DNA from: Portulaca oleracea
Lineage: Eukaryota > Streptophyta > Magnoliopsida > Caryophyllales > Portulacaceae
Direction of reading: 5' to 3'
NCBI GenBank assembly: GCA_029582165.1
Contig: CM055881.1
Span: 21,660,594 to 21,724,593 of the forward strand
Length of the DNA: 64,000 nucleotides
Each line of letters begins with the position of its first letter. The stretch's first letter is position 1. The notes below the pieces were generated by a model. That model was not told the origin of the DNA. It saw only the letters and a list, made by a program, of their open reading frames with translations, and searched no databases. Positions 55,244 through 64,000 of the stretch are shown piece after piece. The position numbers and the translations under genes are program-made.

Positions 55244-55540
55244 AGCGCTGGCAAAAAATCGGGTTCGGGTAAATTCGGGTCGAACACATTCGGACAATGT
55301 CAAAATTCGGACGAGAAATTCATGTCCGGACCCGGTTTTATTTCGGGTCGAACCGGGTTGGACAATCGGACGAAGCTAAAATCGAGTTTGGACAATAGAA
55401 AAAAGAGAAATTTTATGTCCGAATATTAGATCAATTCGGACAATATCATAATTCGGACGGAAAATCTATGTCCAAACCCGGTTTTTTCCGGGTCGGACAA
55501 TTCGGGTAATCCGGGTCGGACAAATTTTTGTCAGCAATAC
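55244..55540. mobile_element. hAT-like MITE with CGGGTCGGACAA subrepeats (TSD ATAAATTT)
   Basis: ATAAATTT flanks both ends (55236-55243, 55541-55548). Termini containing GCTGGCAAAAA and TTTTTGTCAGC are inverted with one mismatch. The interior is built of degenerate repeats of CGGGT(C/T)GGACAAT and CATGTCCGGACCCGGTTTT. Confidence 0.78.
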
Positions 55541-55548
55541 ATAAATTT

Positions 55549-56173
55549 TTGCAATTACTACAAACAAATTTTACAAATCTAACGAGATCCACCCAAAGTT
55601 TGTATTTGCCTAAACGTGTCAATCCTTCTTATATATATATTTGCGTACACTTTCCAACCCTTCCACAAACTTTCCATCAGTTTTTATTATCCAACCTTAA
55701 CTTATCCCAAATCTCCTATTTTTGAATGATAAAGCAAAAGTGGTGTATATGGGTTGACACTTCAACAACGAAGACACCAAGCGCTTTATTATGAGTATGC
55801 AGAAGGGTTCAACCCAAAGAACAAGATTGTATTCGGGTTAGAGAGTGCATCCACGATGCCTACCAAGCCCTCTAATCGTGCAGGAAAGCATGTGCATCCA
55901 CCTATACCCTAAAAACCTCTGTCACCCCCATCGGCTTTGTTGTAGAGCCAAGTTGCATCCCAGGAAGGGTAGATTAGGAGGATAAACGAGCATATTGCGC
56001 TCATTTATCAGTGGTACCAACCCTTCTAATCTATTTCTCAAACCTAGGGATGTCAACGGGGCGGATCGGGAATGGGGGTATAATCCTCACACCCACCCTT
56101 CACCCTGTTCAGGCTCAGTTTTGAGCTAAATGCGTCCTCTTTCCTTGACAATTCTCTTGGTTCTGTATGTAAA
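55549..56173. other. Intergenic DNA with MITE scraps
   Basis: Near 56047 a 'GGATGTCAACGGGGCGGATC' stretch resembles one end of a hAT-type MITE, with no partner end found. The rest shows no feature. Confidence 0.4.
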
Positions 56174-57896
56174 TGTTGGTGTTTTTTAGTTATTGTCCTT
56201 CGTTTGTAGGTTTATCGACTATTTATGTGCTTGTGGAGGAAAAGTGTGCAAAATGAGGCCAAAACTGGGCTTTTATCCGAAGAAGGGCCGGGACCCCAAT
56301 GCAAATCCCGAGAAAACCTGGCCCGAGGCGAAGGGAACCCAAGCCTTGATCCCCAGGAGAAGCAAGAAAACAAGGTCATCAACAAGGGTGTCACAGCCAT
56401 GACATAAGACCTCACGGACGTGACCACCCCTTCACACCTTGGCTACTAAAAGAGAGGAAAAAGAGCTCGAGGAAAAATAGGTGTTACGACTGTGACACCA
56501 TTTCTCACGGTCGTGACACATCAAGAAGTTGTAACATTTGGGTTCGTGAGAAAGCAGTCTCACGGCCGTGAACCCCAAGAGAAATCCAGGCAAAAAGCAC
56601 CACACGACCGTGACGTTCATGTGTCACGCTCGTGAGGGAGGCGGAGGTCTCCAACATATTCCATGCTTCACAGTCGTGACACACATAGTCACGGTCGTGA
56701 CATTCAGAAGGACCTCATACTAAAAGACCCTTCACGGTCATGACATCCACATGTAACACACGTGAGGGAGGGGAGCCAAGTAAAGTCTTCGGAAATCCTC
56801 AGGCGTCACGGCCGTGACATACCATGTCACGCTCGTGACGCCCCAGTCTGCCGACTTAATTTCATGGCAAAACGCCCTCTTTTCCCCCAAGTATATAATG
56901 TAAACTCTGAGTTTTTTCGAGGGAAGCTTTTCGTTATTGTGTTTTACTCTTTAGTTTTAGGTTTTAGTTTTTAGATTAGAATTTTAATTAGGATTTAATT
57001 AGGTTTTAATTCCTTGCAATTAAATTAGGGTTTATGTTTATAATTGAATCTTTGAATATTGTTCTCCCTATCTTTGAAGCATTCAATTAGTACCAAATTT
57101 CAGTAAGTTCTTCTTCCCTCTTTTCAGCTTTCAATTAGTTAATTATTTGTTTGATTATCTTGTTTATTCTTTTAATTATTTTGATTAGTGTCGTTATATG
57201 TTTTCTCCATTGTTTTGATATATTTATGTTAAGTATTGAATTAATTGATGAAGTAGTGGTGTTCGTAATTATGTGTTGCTAGTTCCTTTAGGATTATGGA
57301 TAATTAGGGCCCTTAAGGGGGATTAGGCTTAGATTAGTGGGATTAGGGTGATTAATGAGGTAATTAAGTGTTCCTCCCTCTATTTCCACTCGATGTCGGA
57401 GGATTTTGGTGCCCAGATGTTATAAATCCTCCCCCAAACATCGAGTTGGAGATATGGGTAGGAGTAATTGGTTCCTAATCCACTCGAGAGAGAGATTTCA
57501 GAACCGATTAGTCAGTATTGTGTTCGAATACTATCAAGGTCCGTCGTATGCGGGAGTGATGGAGGACTTTGGGAAGTATGCATCAAGCTACCACTTGAGA
57601 GAGGGAAATTGATGTTAGTCATCCTTCCAATCCTCGCAATTAAGGACCGAATATCGGTCATTCCTAAATCTACGAAATCCATGCTTAGCTCTTCGTTAGG
57701 AGGCCTGTTAATTACCCTCGAGCCCTTTTCCTTTTTATTATGGCTTTTCTTTTCACCTTTAGGCCAGTAGTTTACCCATTACCAAATACCTTGAACATTA
57801 AGCCTAGTTGGTGAGTGCTCGATAGATTCTTAGGTTCGGAAGCCCCAACTCTCTGTGGATACGACAATTACGTCCGCACTATGCTGCGACTGAACA
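56174..57896 (+). repeat. Athila-type Ty3/gypsy 5' LTR
   Basis: Ends shortly before an Athila-like primer site, and the last ~80 bp read CCCCAACTCTCTGTGGATACGAC, a hallmark of Athila LTR ends. A probable start is TGTTGGTGTTTT at 56174. A TATA-like TATATAAT lies at 56891. The first 700 bp carry about 11 copies of a TCACGGCCGTGA-like palindrome. The internal region after 57917 is not recognisable as gag, so the element is truncated. Confidence 0.75.
56486..56840. repeat. Array of GTCACGGYCGTGAC palindromes
   Basis: Copies or half-diverged copies at about 56486, 56504, 56560, 56603, 56623, 56668, 56689, 56731, 56756, 56804 and 56825, spaced 15-50 bp. Variants replace the centre with GC(T/C)CG or AGTCG. 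The sequence between copies is unrelated. Confidence 0.88.
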
Positions 57897-57899
57897 AAA

Positions 57900-57917
57900 T
57901 GGCACCATTGTCGGGTA
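57900..57917 (+). promoter_or_regulatory. Athila-type primer binding site
   Basis: TGGCACCATTGTCGGGTA differs at a few positions from the TGGCGCCGTTGCCGGGGA form that I associate with Athila elements (tRNA-Asp type). The C-to-T and G-to-A differences fit deamination. Confidence 0.75.
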
Positions 57918-58123
57918 GTTACGTCTTCCGACCTTTGAGTTTTTCTCGAACGTTCCCTTACGGTTTTAAAAATCCAAAAAGGAAAAAAATTAAAAATATG
58001 AAAAAAAGAAGAAAGAAATGGCATGTTTTAACTTCCCTCAAGATGGGCAAGAAATGTTTTGTTATTAATGAGGATGTGAATTATGAAACTCGTAATCTGT
58101 TGAATTATTACAGTTTTAGAGTG

Positions 58124-58345
58124 TGTTTGGTAGCGGGGAAAACACTTTCTTTGGAAAATGATTTTCAATTCCTAGGAAACAATTTTCTAAAGAAAATCAT
58201 TTTCCCTACAGATTTACCAGTGTTTGGTTGAAAGGAAAATGACTTCTTGAAAATGTTTTCTAGTGTTTGGCAGGGCAAAAGTAAATTTTCAGGAAAATGT
58301 TCTTTTGGTGTTTGGTAGAATGAAATTTAATTTTCTGGAAAATCT
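58124..58345. repeat. 'GTGTTTGGT' terminal-type repeats, MITE or transposon end
   Basis: GTGTTTGGTAG at 58125, GTGTTTGGTTG at 58219, GTGTTTGGCAG at 58263 and GTGTTTGGTAG at 58309 alternate with GGAAAATG(A/T)TTTTC palindromes. This pattern is common at the ends of plant MITEs and PIF-type elements. It may be one end of the adjacent PIF element, but no opposite end was found. Confidence 0.45.
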
Positions 58346-58654
58346 CCTTTCACATATATTATATCAATACAAAAATCATATTATATCAATCCCAAAACAT
58401 CGATATGATAGTAATCCAAAAATCAATCCAAAGATAAAAATATAGAAAATATTCTAGAAAATGTTGTACTACTAACACAATACGATAGAAAAGCTAGGTT
58501 TTTGGATGCCAAATTCTACTCAAATGCCATTTTCCATGAATTTTTGAAGCCAAATTCTTCTCAATTTGTCATTCTTGGCAAGAAAGCCTTTAGCTAGACT
58601 TTCATGCTCAAGAAGGTGGTCAAATGCCGCCCAAGGAACTCTTCCCCAAAGCCA

Positions 58655-59540
58655 TCAATATTCATCACTTCTTGATATAGCAAATTTATGTCCAATTTCC
58701 CCTTGGAAAATGTACTGAGTGTCGTCGCAACCTCCCCAAGCTGCGTTGAAATCATTCGAAAATCCAATTCTGCCTCGTGACCTCCTTTTTACCTTTCTTT
58801 TAAGCTGGTGGTTCAGGGTTAGAGGATATGGACTGTTTGTCAATCTTTTTCTCGGGTTCCTCACTCTCAACTTCATCTTCTAGGTTCATGTCAACAAACG
58901 ATTTAGTAAGTTTCCTCTGGCTTCATCTTTCCCAAACAACCACTGACATCTCCTCATATAAATCAATTTTCTTGTTCAAAAAATTTCTCATGTCCTTGAT
59001 TCGCCTATATTTAAACAACAAATTCCAATTAAAAAATATTAAAAAAAGGCTCTATTCCTTCAAATATCAAGTCTATACTCAAGATATATGGCCCAAAACA
59101 CTTCTATATCTGCAAAGGCTCCAAATAATTATTAAAAAAACAGCCAAAACTACCTAAACTGCAACATATCTGGGCAAAAACTTGGCAGAATTTGACTATT
59201 CTGGGGAAAAACCCCAACAAACCAGGTCATATCTATCAAACAGATTCAACATTGTATGCTCTTCCCAATAACCTACTCGTTACCGTCATTTTTCCCATAG
59301 AAATACTCCGCTTTTGTGCACAAAAATCACCCAAAAAAAAAAAGAAACTCCAACAAACTGGAAAACAGACCCAACATTGTATACTCTTCCCAGTAACCTA
59401 CTTGTTATCGTCATTTTTTCATAGAGACTCATTGTATACACCAAGAGCCAAAACATGGCCAAATCTCCAGGATATACACCAAGAGGACCCAGAATTGTTT
59501 ACCACACAACCCAAATGAATGTATGTGCACAAGCAGTCTT

Positions 59541-59581
<41 letters not shown>

Positions 59582-59990
59582 GAACAAAATTGATACCTGA
59601 ATATATGTGTCTTATACCTTTGGAGATATAGTGATCATCTTTAAGTTGTCATCCCAACCAAAGCCTGAATCCTTGTCACGGAGTTTCGATATAGTTTGCC
59701 AATTACTTTTCACTGTCTTCAAGTGATTATTGATGTGGCTTGGAGTGCAGTGGGTATTAAACTTCTACGAGATGACTTCTGCAGTAAAGACATAAGAGCT
59801 TGTCTTGAAAGTGTTATTCGAGCAATTTTCGTTCTTAACCTCATTAGCCAAATACTTTAGCAACTCCTTTGACATAATATTGGACCACCTAAATTGTCCT
59901 TTCTTCTCCTGGTTGACTTAAGGTGCTTCCCATTTATCTTTTTTTATGCTAGAAGTATCATTGACTTGAATTTTCTTCCCTTTATTCATG
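58655..59990 (-). pseudogene. PIF/Harbinger Myb/SANT-like ORF, decayed
   Basis: PIF elements encode a Myb/SANT-like DNA-binding partner of the transposase. On the minus strand 59990-59590 reads, in broken frames, a W...L region followed by NTHCTPSHINNHLKTVKSNW and RDKDSGFGWD, matching the 'W..l..LR.kSGFGWD' part of that domain. The C-terminal region at 58876-58655 is Lys/Arg-rich (LKRKVKRRSRGR). A poly-A run of about 37 bases lies at 59541-59577 between the parts. Confidence 0.6.
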
Positions 59991-60377
59991 TTAGTTGTAC
60001 CTGAAATTTCAATAAACTTATTCATAGTGATATTGTAGCTCATCAATATATGATAGTACATGATATTGAAATAAATCATAGTGATATAATTATATTAGTA
60101 AACAATAAATAGTAAATAGTAATTAGTAAATAGTAAACAGAAATAGTAAATAGACAAATCAAGAAGAATATCTAGAAGCGAGAAACTGATAATTGACTAA
60201 AGGATTCAACTTCGATCTTGATAATCTTGCCACATAGCATTCGCTATAGCATCCCTTTTTATCCTTCATGCTAGATCTTGATAATCTTCCCACATAGCAT
60301 TCGCTATAACACTAATTCTCAAGGAAGAATGACGTAGATTGAATAGCTCCTTAGCATTAGTGGCAGATGAATTATCA

Positions 60378-61254
60378 TCAAATTAATTCTTTTAAGTGAT
60401 AGCGGACCTTCTTATAAAGAGAAAGAAATCCTACCCGAAGAGAATATCCAGATTCTAACAAAAAATATTTCCCCTTAGGAGCACAAAACCCTCTGGAAAT
60501 TGCGTCATTTAATACTCTAGAATCATGAGCATAACCATCCCATCCCGTTAACATATACGTAAATGTCAAATCGTCAAAAGAAATGGCAGTAAGGACATTT
60601 TGAGATAACCCCTTTTTCTATTCCTTTACTGAGTTTGATCTTCCATGGGGACAGATGCACGAATATAAGTACCATCCAAAGCACCTATACAGTCCTCAAA
60701 CCATGGGTAATACCTATGATTGTTTTGGATGTTTAATGGTGTAGTAGAGGAAGGAGGTTTAACAAATTCTAGATACAACTTTTGGATGGCTCGAAGGACC
60801 CTACGAAAAACACTATGGACAGTCCAAGTGGAGCGAAAAAATCTCCCTCCAATCACTCGAAACCTTACATTATGTCCTAAGATATGTAAAACATAATTAG
60901 CTGCTCTCGAACACTCACATGCTTAGTGTTCGTAAGTAATCCTCTTTCTTCACAAATTTCAATCAATTTAAAAAATGTCATTGGTGACATTCTAATCTGA
61001 TCTATGCAGTGTCTAGTTCCACATAGCAACACATTGTTAATATAACCTTGTCTCATGTTGTCTATGTTGATAAGGGGTTCATGTGGAATCAGAGGAACCT
61101 CTTCATCACTCCCAGCGTATCTATTCTGATAATATCTAAAAACAATTGATGTGACACCAAAAATAGCACTAGTAGCACCAATTATCAAAGCTTGTTCTGC
61201 GAATTGTTTATCCATTTCAAAAGTCCTATGATAAAGAACATAAAGTTCGAACAT
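60378..61254 (-). pseudogene. PIF/Harbinger transposase (DDE superfamily), decayed
   Basis: Cuts and pastes the element at TWA targets. The N-terminal part (61254-60877) has HCIDQIRMSPMTFFKL and the HTH-like VREQLIMF. The middle (60856-60626) has GRFFRSTWTVHSVFRRVLRA and DCIGALDGTYI with the first catalytic Asp. The third part (60569-60378) has GWDGYAHDSRVLNDA with the second Asp, then KYFLLESGY. The block that should carry the catalytic Glu (IERxFG) is absent; after RHSSLR the sequence changes and a ~60-bp unit (GATCTTGATAATCTT...CATTCGCTATA) is duplicated at about 60215 and 60275. Two frame shifts separate the parts, so the transposase is dead. Confidence 0.85.
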
Positions 61255-61539
61255 AAAAGATACAATATTAAAAATATAAGCACTTTAAAACAAGCATAAT
61301 ACAATAATTAGTCCCTTGGGTGAGTGAAGTTTAGAAGATATCAAATAATCAAATGGAAGGCAGACCAGTTCATCATCCTATGTTTTCTAAGGTACAACTT
61401 CCCAATCCCATACACTTTGTTGAAGACTGTAAGAAATTGAATACTTATTTGATATGACTTTGTTCCCATTGGTTAAAGGTTTCTTTTTGCTTATCTTTAT
61501 AAAGAGGGGAAAGCCTTGAACTATTTCCCAGAAGTCAAT

Positions 61540-62350
61540 AGGTCACGAGCATGACCTTCATTTCTTGCAGAAAGAGGTACCGCTTCCGCAGATGGTCATG
61601 GGCATGACCCTTGAAGGTCACGGGCAAGACATGGGTGGTCACGGGCGTGACCTCAAGGTGCCATAGTTGTGACTATTGTTTCTTGTGTAAGGAGTTATTT
61701 TACATTAGAATTGGGTCACGGCCGTAATTGCCGTTTGGGTAGTTTTTTTTTTTGGCTAAATTATAAACGTGCATAACTTCTTCATCCGAACTCCAATTTG
61801 ACCTTATAATATATCATTTGAAAACTCCCGGTGTGAACTTCTCGCTTCCTTTCAGCTTCCCTAATCTCAACAACATTGGAGCTCTATAGAAGGAATTATG
61901 ATGGAAAGAGTGACTGCATGTCTTCTTCAGCTTTTGATGTTAATTCTTTCTCCCTTATTTTTATCGCTATCTCGGAGCCCCTTAGAAGGCTTAGGAGTGG
62001 TCCTGAGGAAGACCTGAATCACCATCCCATTGTCTAGGGTCCCACTTGTTGTGCACGCCGCACCCTACGCTAATCAAATCACGCCTCCAAGGTCTCAAGT
62101 CCACTTTGAAATGGACTCCACAACCTAGTTTAGCTTGTTGGGAAAGGGTAAGTTTAGGTCGAGATGCTGACTATAGGATTTTTAAAATTGACTGTATCCC
62201 AATACAGTGCACAACCCATGCTCAAGTCGAGCTTTGACCAAGTTGAATTGCACAGATCAGTTTACCCTACATCTGACCTAAGAAATTGCAGTAGCCGACT
62301 CTTTCTGTAAATGGGGACGCAATACTTAAGGAGCTTGCTCTGTGTCTGTG
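61540..62350 (+). repeat. LTR-like fragment with GGTCACGGGCGTGACC palindromes
   Basis: Five imperfect copies (about 61551, 61594, 61615, 61637 and 61724) are followed by CATAACTTCTTCATCCGAACTC, the type of sequence that follows such palindromes in plant gypsy LTRs. No primer site or polypurine tract was found, so family and ends are open. Confidence 0.45.
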
Positions 62351-62371
62351 GGTCGAAGAGTCCAAGGATTA

Positions 62372-62814
62372 AATTACCACTAAACTATCTTAAAATGTCA
62401 AAAATAGCACCATAGATTTTTTTTTTTTTATTTTTTGGCAATTTTGCCACTATCTATAAAGATGTTGAAAGTAACATTTTGTAAACTTTTGACCAGTTGG
62501 AGATGTTATTTGCATTATTCTTTTATTTTAAATTCTTCTACTAGTATAATTACAACACCATTCTCTTCCACTTATTCCTCTTCTTGCATTTTATTCCATT
62601 TTCATGGTGAAAATAACAATAAAAGAATAATTAATGGGGCTGCAATTGTATTAATAGAATAAATTAAAATAAAGGAATAATACAACTAACTTTTGCAATG
62701 GTTAAAAGTTACAAAGTGTTATTCTCGACATTTTAGGATGGCTTGGTGGTAAAATTGAAAAAAAAAAGGTCCACGATGCTATTTTTGACATTTTCAAAAA
62801 GTTCGATGGTAATT
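62372..62814. mobile_element. Long-TIR MITE (probable TSD TA)
   Basis: The arms pair over ~110 bp with mismatches: AATTACCAC(T)AAACTATC with AATTACCATCGAAC on the opposite strand, then AAAATGTCAAAAATAGCA in both. TA is present at 62370-62371 and 62815-62816. The interior has a short A/T-rich segment and no coding frame. Confidence 0.65.
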
Positions 62815-63540
62815 TATAGGGTGTTTGGTACAAGGGAGTTGGGAGGTGGGAATGAGAATAGATATATTGATAATACCATTCCTCTGATTGCTTTGTGGAA
62901 ATTGTAAAAGTGAGGTATTGAGAATGAGAATAACCCCCCCCCCCCCAACTCCCATTAATCTACTAGTTATTTACCATTTCTTCCGAATGAATGTCTATTT
63001 AAGTAAATGGATGACAAAAAATAGTAAAAAACAAAAATATCAAAGAACATAATAACTTAGGTAGATGTTAAATATAAATCCAAAATATGAAGAACACATG
63101 TATAAAGATTTTGATACAATAGAATGAGGTAGGTGACCAAACAAATAGAAATTATTTACAAAATAAAAACTAATGAATTCATTAAAGTGAAACTTTAGCC
63201 AAACATACAGTTATAAAATGTAATACAAGCCAAATATTAAAATATCTCATGCCCAAATTACATATTTACATGAAATTCTACCCATAAAAAAATCAACCTG
63301 TAACTTATTAACTCGACTACTGTATGAATCAAGACTAACCTGTTTACTCATCTTTCTTTTTCATAAACCTGCTCCAAGGGCGTCTCAACAGTAATAATAT
63401 CAAAAAAATTAAATATTAACATGACAATATCTATCGGACAAAAAAAAAGACAATATCTATTTAATCATTATTATTTATAATTATTGGAGTATTTCAAGAG
63501 TTAAGAGGCATAAGTGAACAAGTTATAAGCTTAGGATTGA
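62815..63540. other. AT-rich intergenic DNA with one MITE scrap
   Basis: GGGTGTTTGGTACAAGGGAG near 62819 and a C-run followed by AACTCCCATT near 62936-62957 look like two ends of a ~140-bp MITE with weak inverted ends. The remainder has no feature. Confidence 0.4.
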
Positions 63541-63559
63541 CCCGGAAGGTCAAAATCTA

Positions 63560-64000
63560 GCTTAACAAGTAAAAAGGACCCAACACGGACCGTGCCAGGT
63601 ATGACACATGACGTGCTATTATCCAGAGAGTAAGGAAAAGGAGTAATGGGTCACCACGGACCATGGCTAATCAACGGACCGTGTTGAGGTCACCACAGAC
63701 CATGGTGGTACAACACGGACCATGGTGATGACCAACCAGGCCCCTTTTCAAAATCCTCTGATTTCAACCTCGGGTATTAATGTTTGGGGCATCTTTAGGG
63801 ATTATTCTTGAAGGATATTCTCAATCAAGATCAATCTCTTAATGATGATTGATATCCCATAGACAATCCCTTAGAATCTTGCTACATTGATTGGCAATTT
63901 TGAATGGTTTTGAATGCTCCAAAAACTTATAAATAGTGGCTAAATTTCATTCATCCACAACACTTCAATCTCTTCTTTCTATCTTCCTAGAGAGCTTCAA
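63560..64000 (+). repeat. LTR-like segment running off the right edge
   Basis: Five copies of a CACGGACC(G/A)TG-like palindrome at 63583-63730 are followed by a TATA box (TATAAATA, 63928-63935) and CA/CT-rich leader-like sequence. This is the same layout as the other LTRs in the window. The plus orientation is inferred from the TATA box. Confidence 0.5.

Noticed and set aside
56486..56840. Spaced palindromes resembling CRISPR repeats
   Set aside because: Spacing is irregular (15-50 bp), the units diverge, and the host is a plant LTR.

Overview
The window is plant nuclear DNA, almost certainly from a eudicot. It holds one recognisable host gene in a sea of nested transposable elements (TEs). 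The gene is a two-exon NEET (CDGSH iron-sulfur) protein. The elements are plant-specific classes: Tat/Ogre, Athila and chromovirus-like Ty3/gypsy, Sirevirus Ty1/copia, Cassandra, L1, hAT, MULE and PIF/Harbinger MITEs. Copies of a 'gtgagacggtctta'-type MITE hint at Caryophyllales, but that is only an inference. No bacterial operon, CRISPR array or rRNA/tRNA gene was found.

1-12060: Tat/Ogre-lineage Ty3/gypsy DNA. A minus-strand copy (leader, primer binding site, partial LTR, RNase H scrap) abuts a plus-strand copy at 1952-12060. The plus copy has lost gag to RNase H but keeps integrase, a long 3' region and a 1.5-kb 3' LTR. The 3' region carries two spliced antisense genes: a DUF7745-like gene and a plant mobile domain (PMD) gene. 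Each has its own TATAAATA box. An 18-bp palindrome, AAAACCCGCGCGGGTTTT, recurs about 15 times here and nowhere else in the window.

12061-17757: an LTR fragment, then a minus-strand L1 LINE broken by a solo LTR (itself carrying a MULE MITE) and by a hAT MITE, then AT-rich DNA with two more MITEs.

17758-29761: the NEET gene. Exon 1 encodes the transit peptide and N-terminal half; exon 2 encodes the CDGSH domain. The spliced protein is 108 residues. The 11,677-bp intron holds a 4.3-kb gag/protease-only LTR retrotransposon, a mirror-image CT/GA array, a 1.1-kb MULE and clusters of (TAA)n.

30560-53079: a 'Russian doll'. A plus-strand L1 LINE is split between ORF1 and ORF2 by a 13.4-kb minus-strand Sirevirus (target site duplication, TSD, CTTCT). 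The Sirevirus was itself hit by a hAT MITE, another MITE and a non-LTR insertion in its 5' LTR. The same LINE also took a Cassandra element with 5S-rRNA-like LTRs and a solo Tat LTR containing a hAT. A second Cassandra sits at its 3' end.

53080-64000: two hAT MITEs, an Athila-type LTR with primer binding site, a decayed PIF/Harbinger transposon with both usual ORFs, more MITEs, and two further LTR-like pieces. Three of these LTR-type segments carry arrays of CACGGCCGTG-like palindromes.

Many TE boundaries were fixed by eye from matching TSDs and, for LINE insertions, by restoration of the host reading frame. The coding parts of the elements are mostly interrupted by stops or frameshifts; only the NEET gene looks intact.
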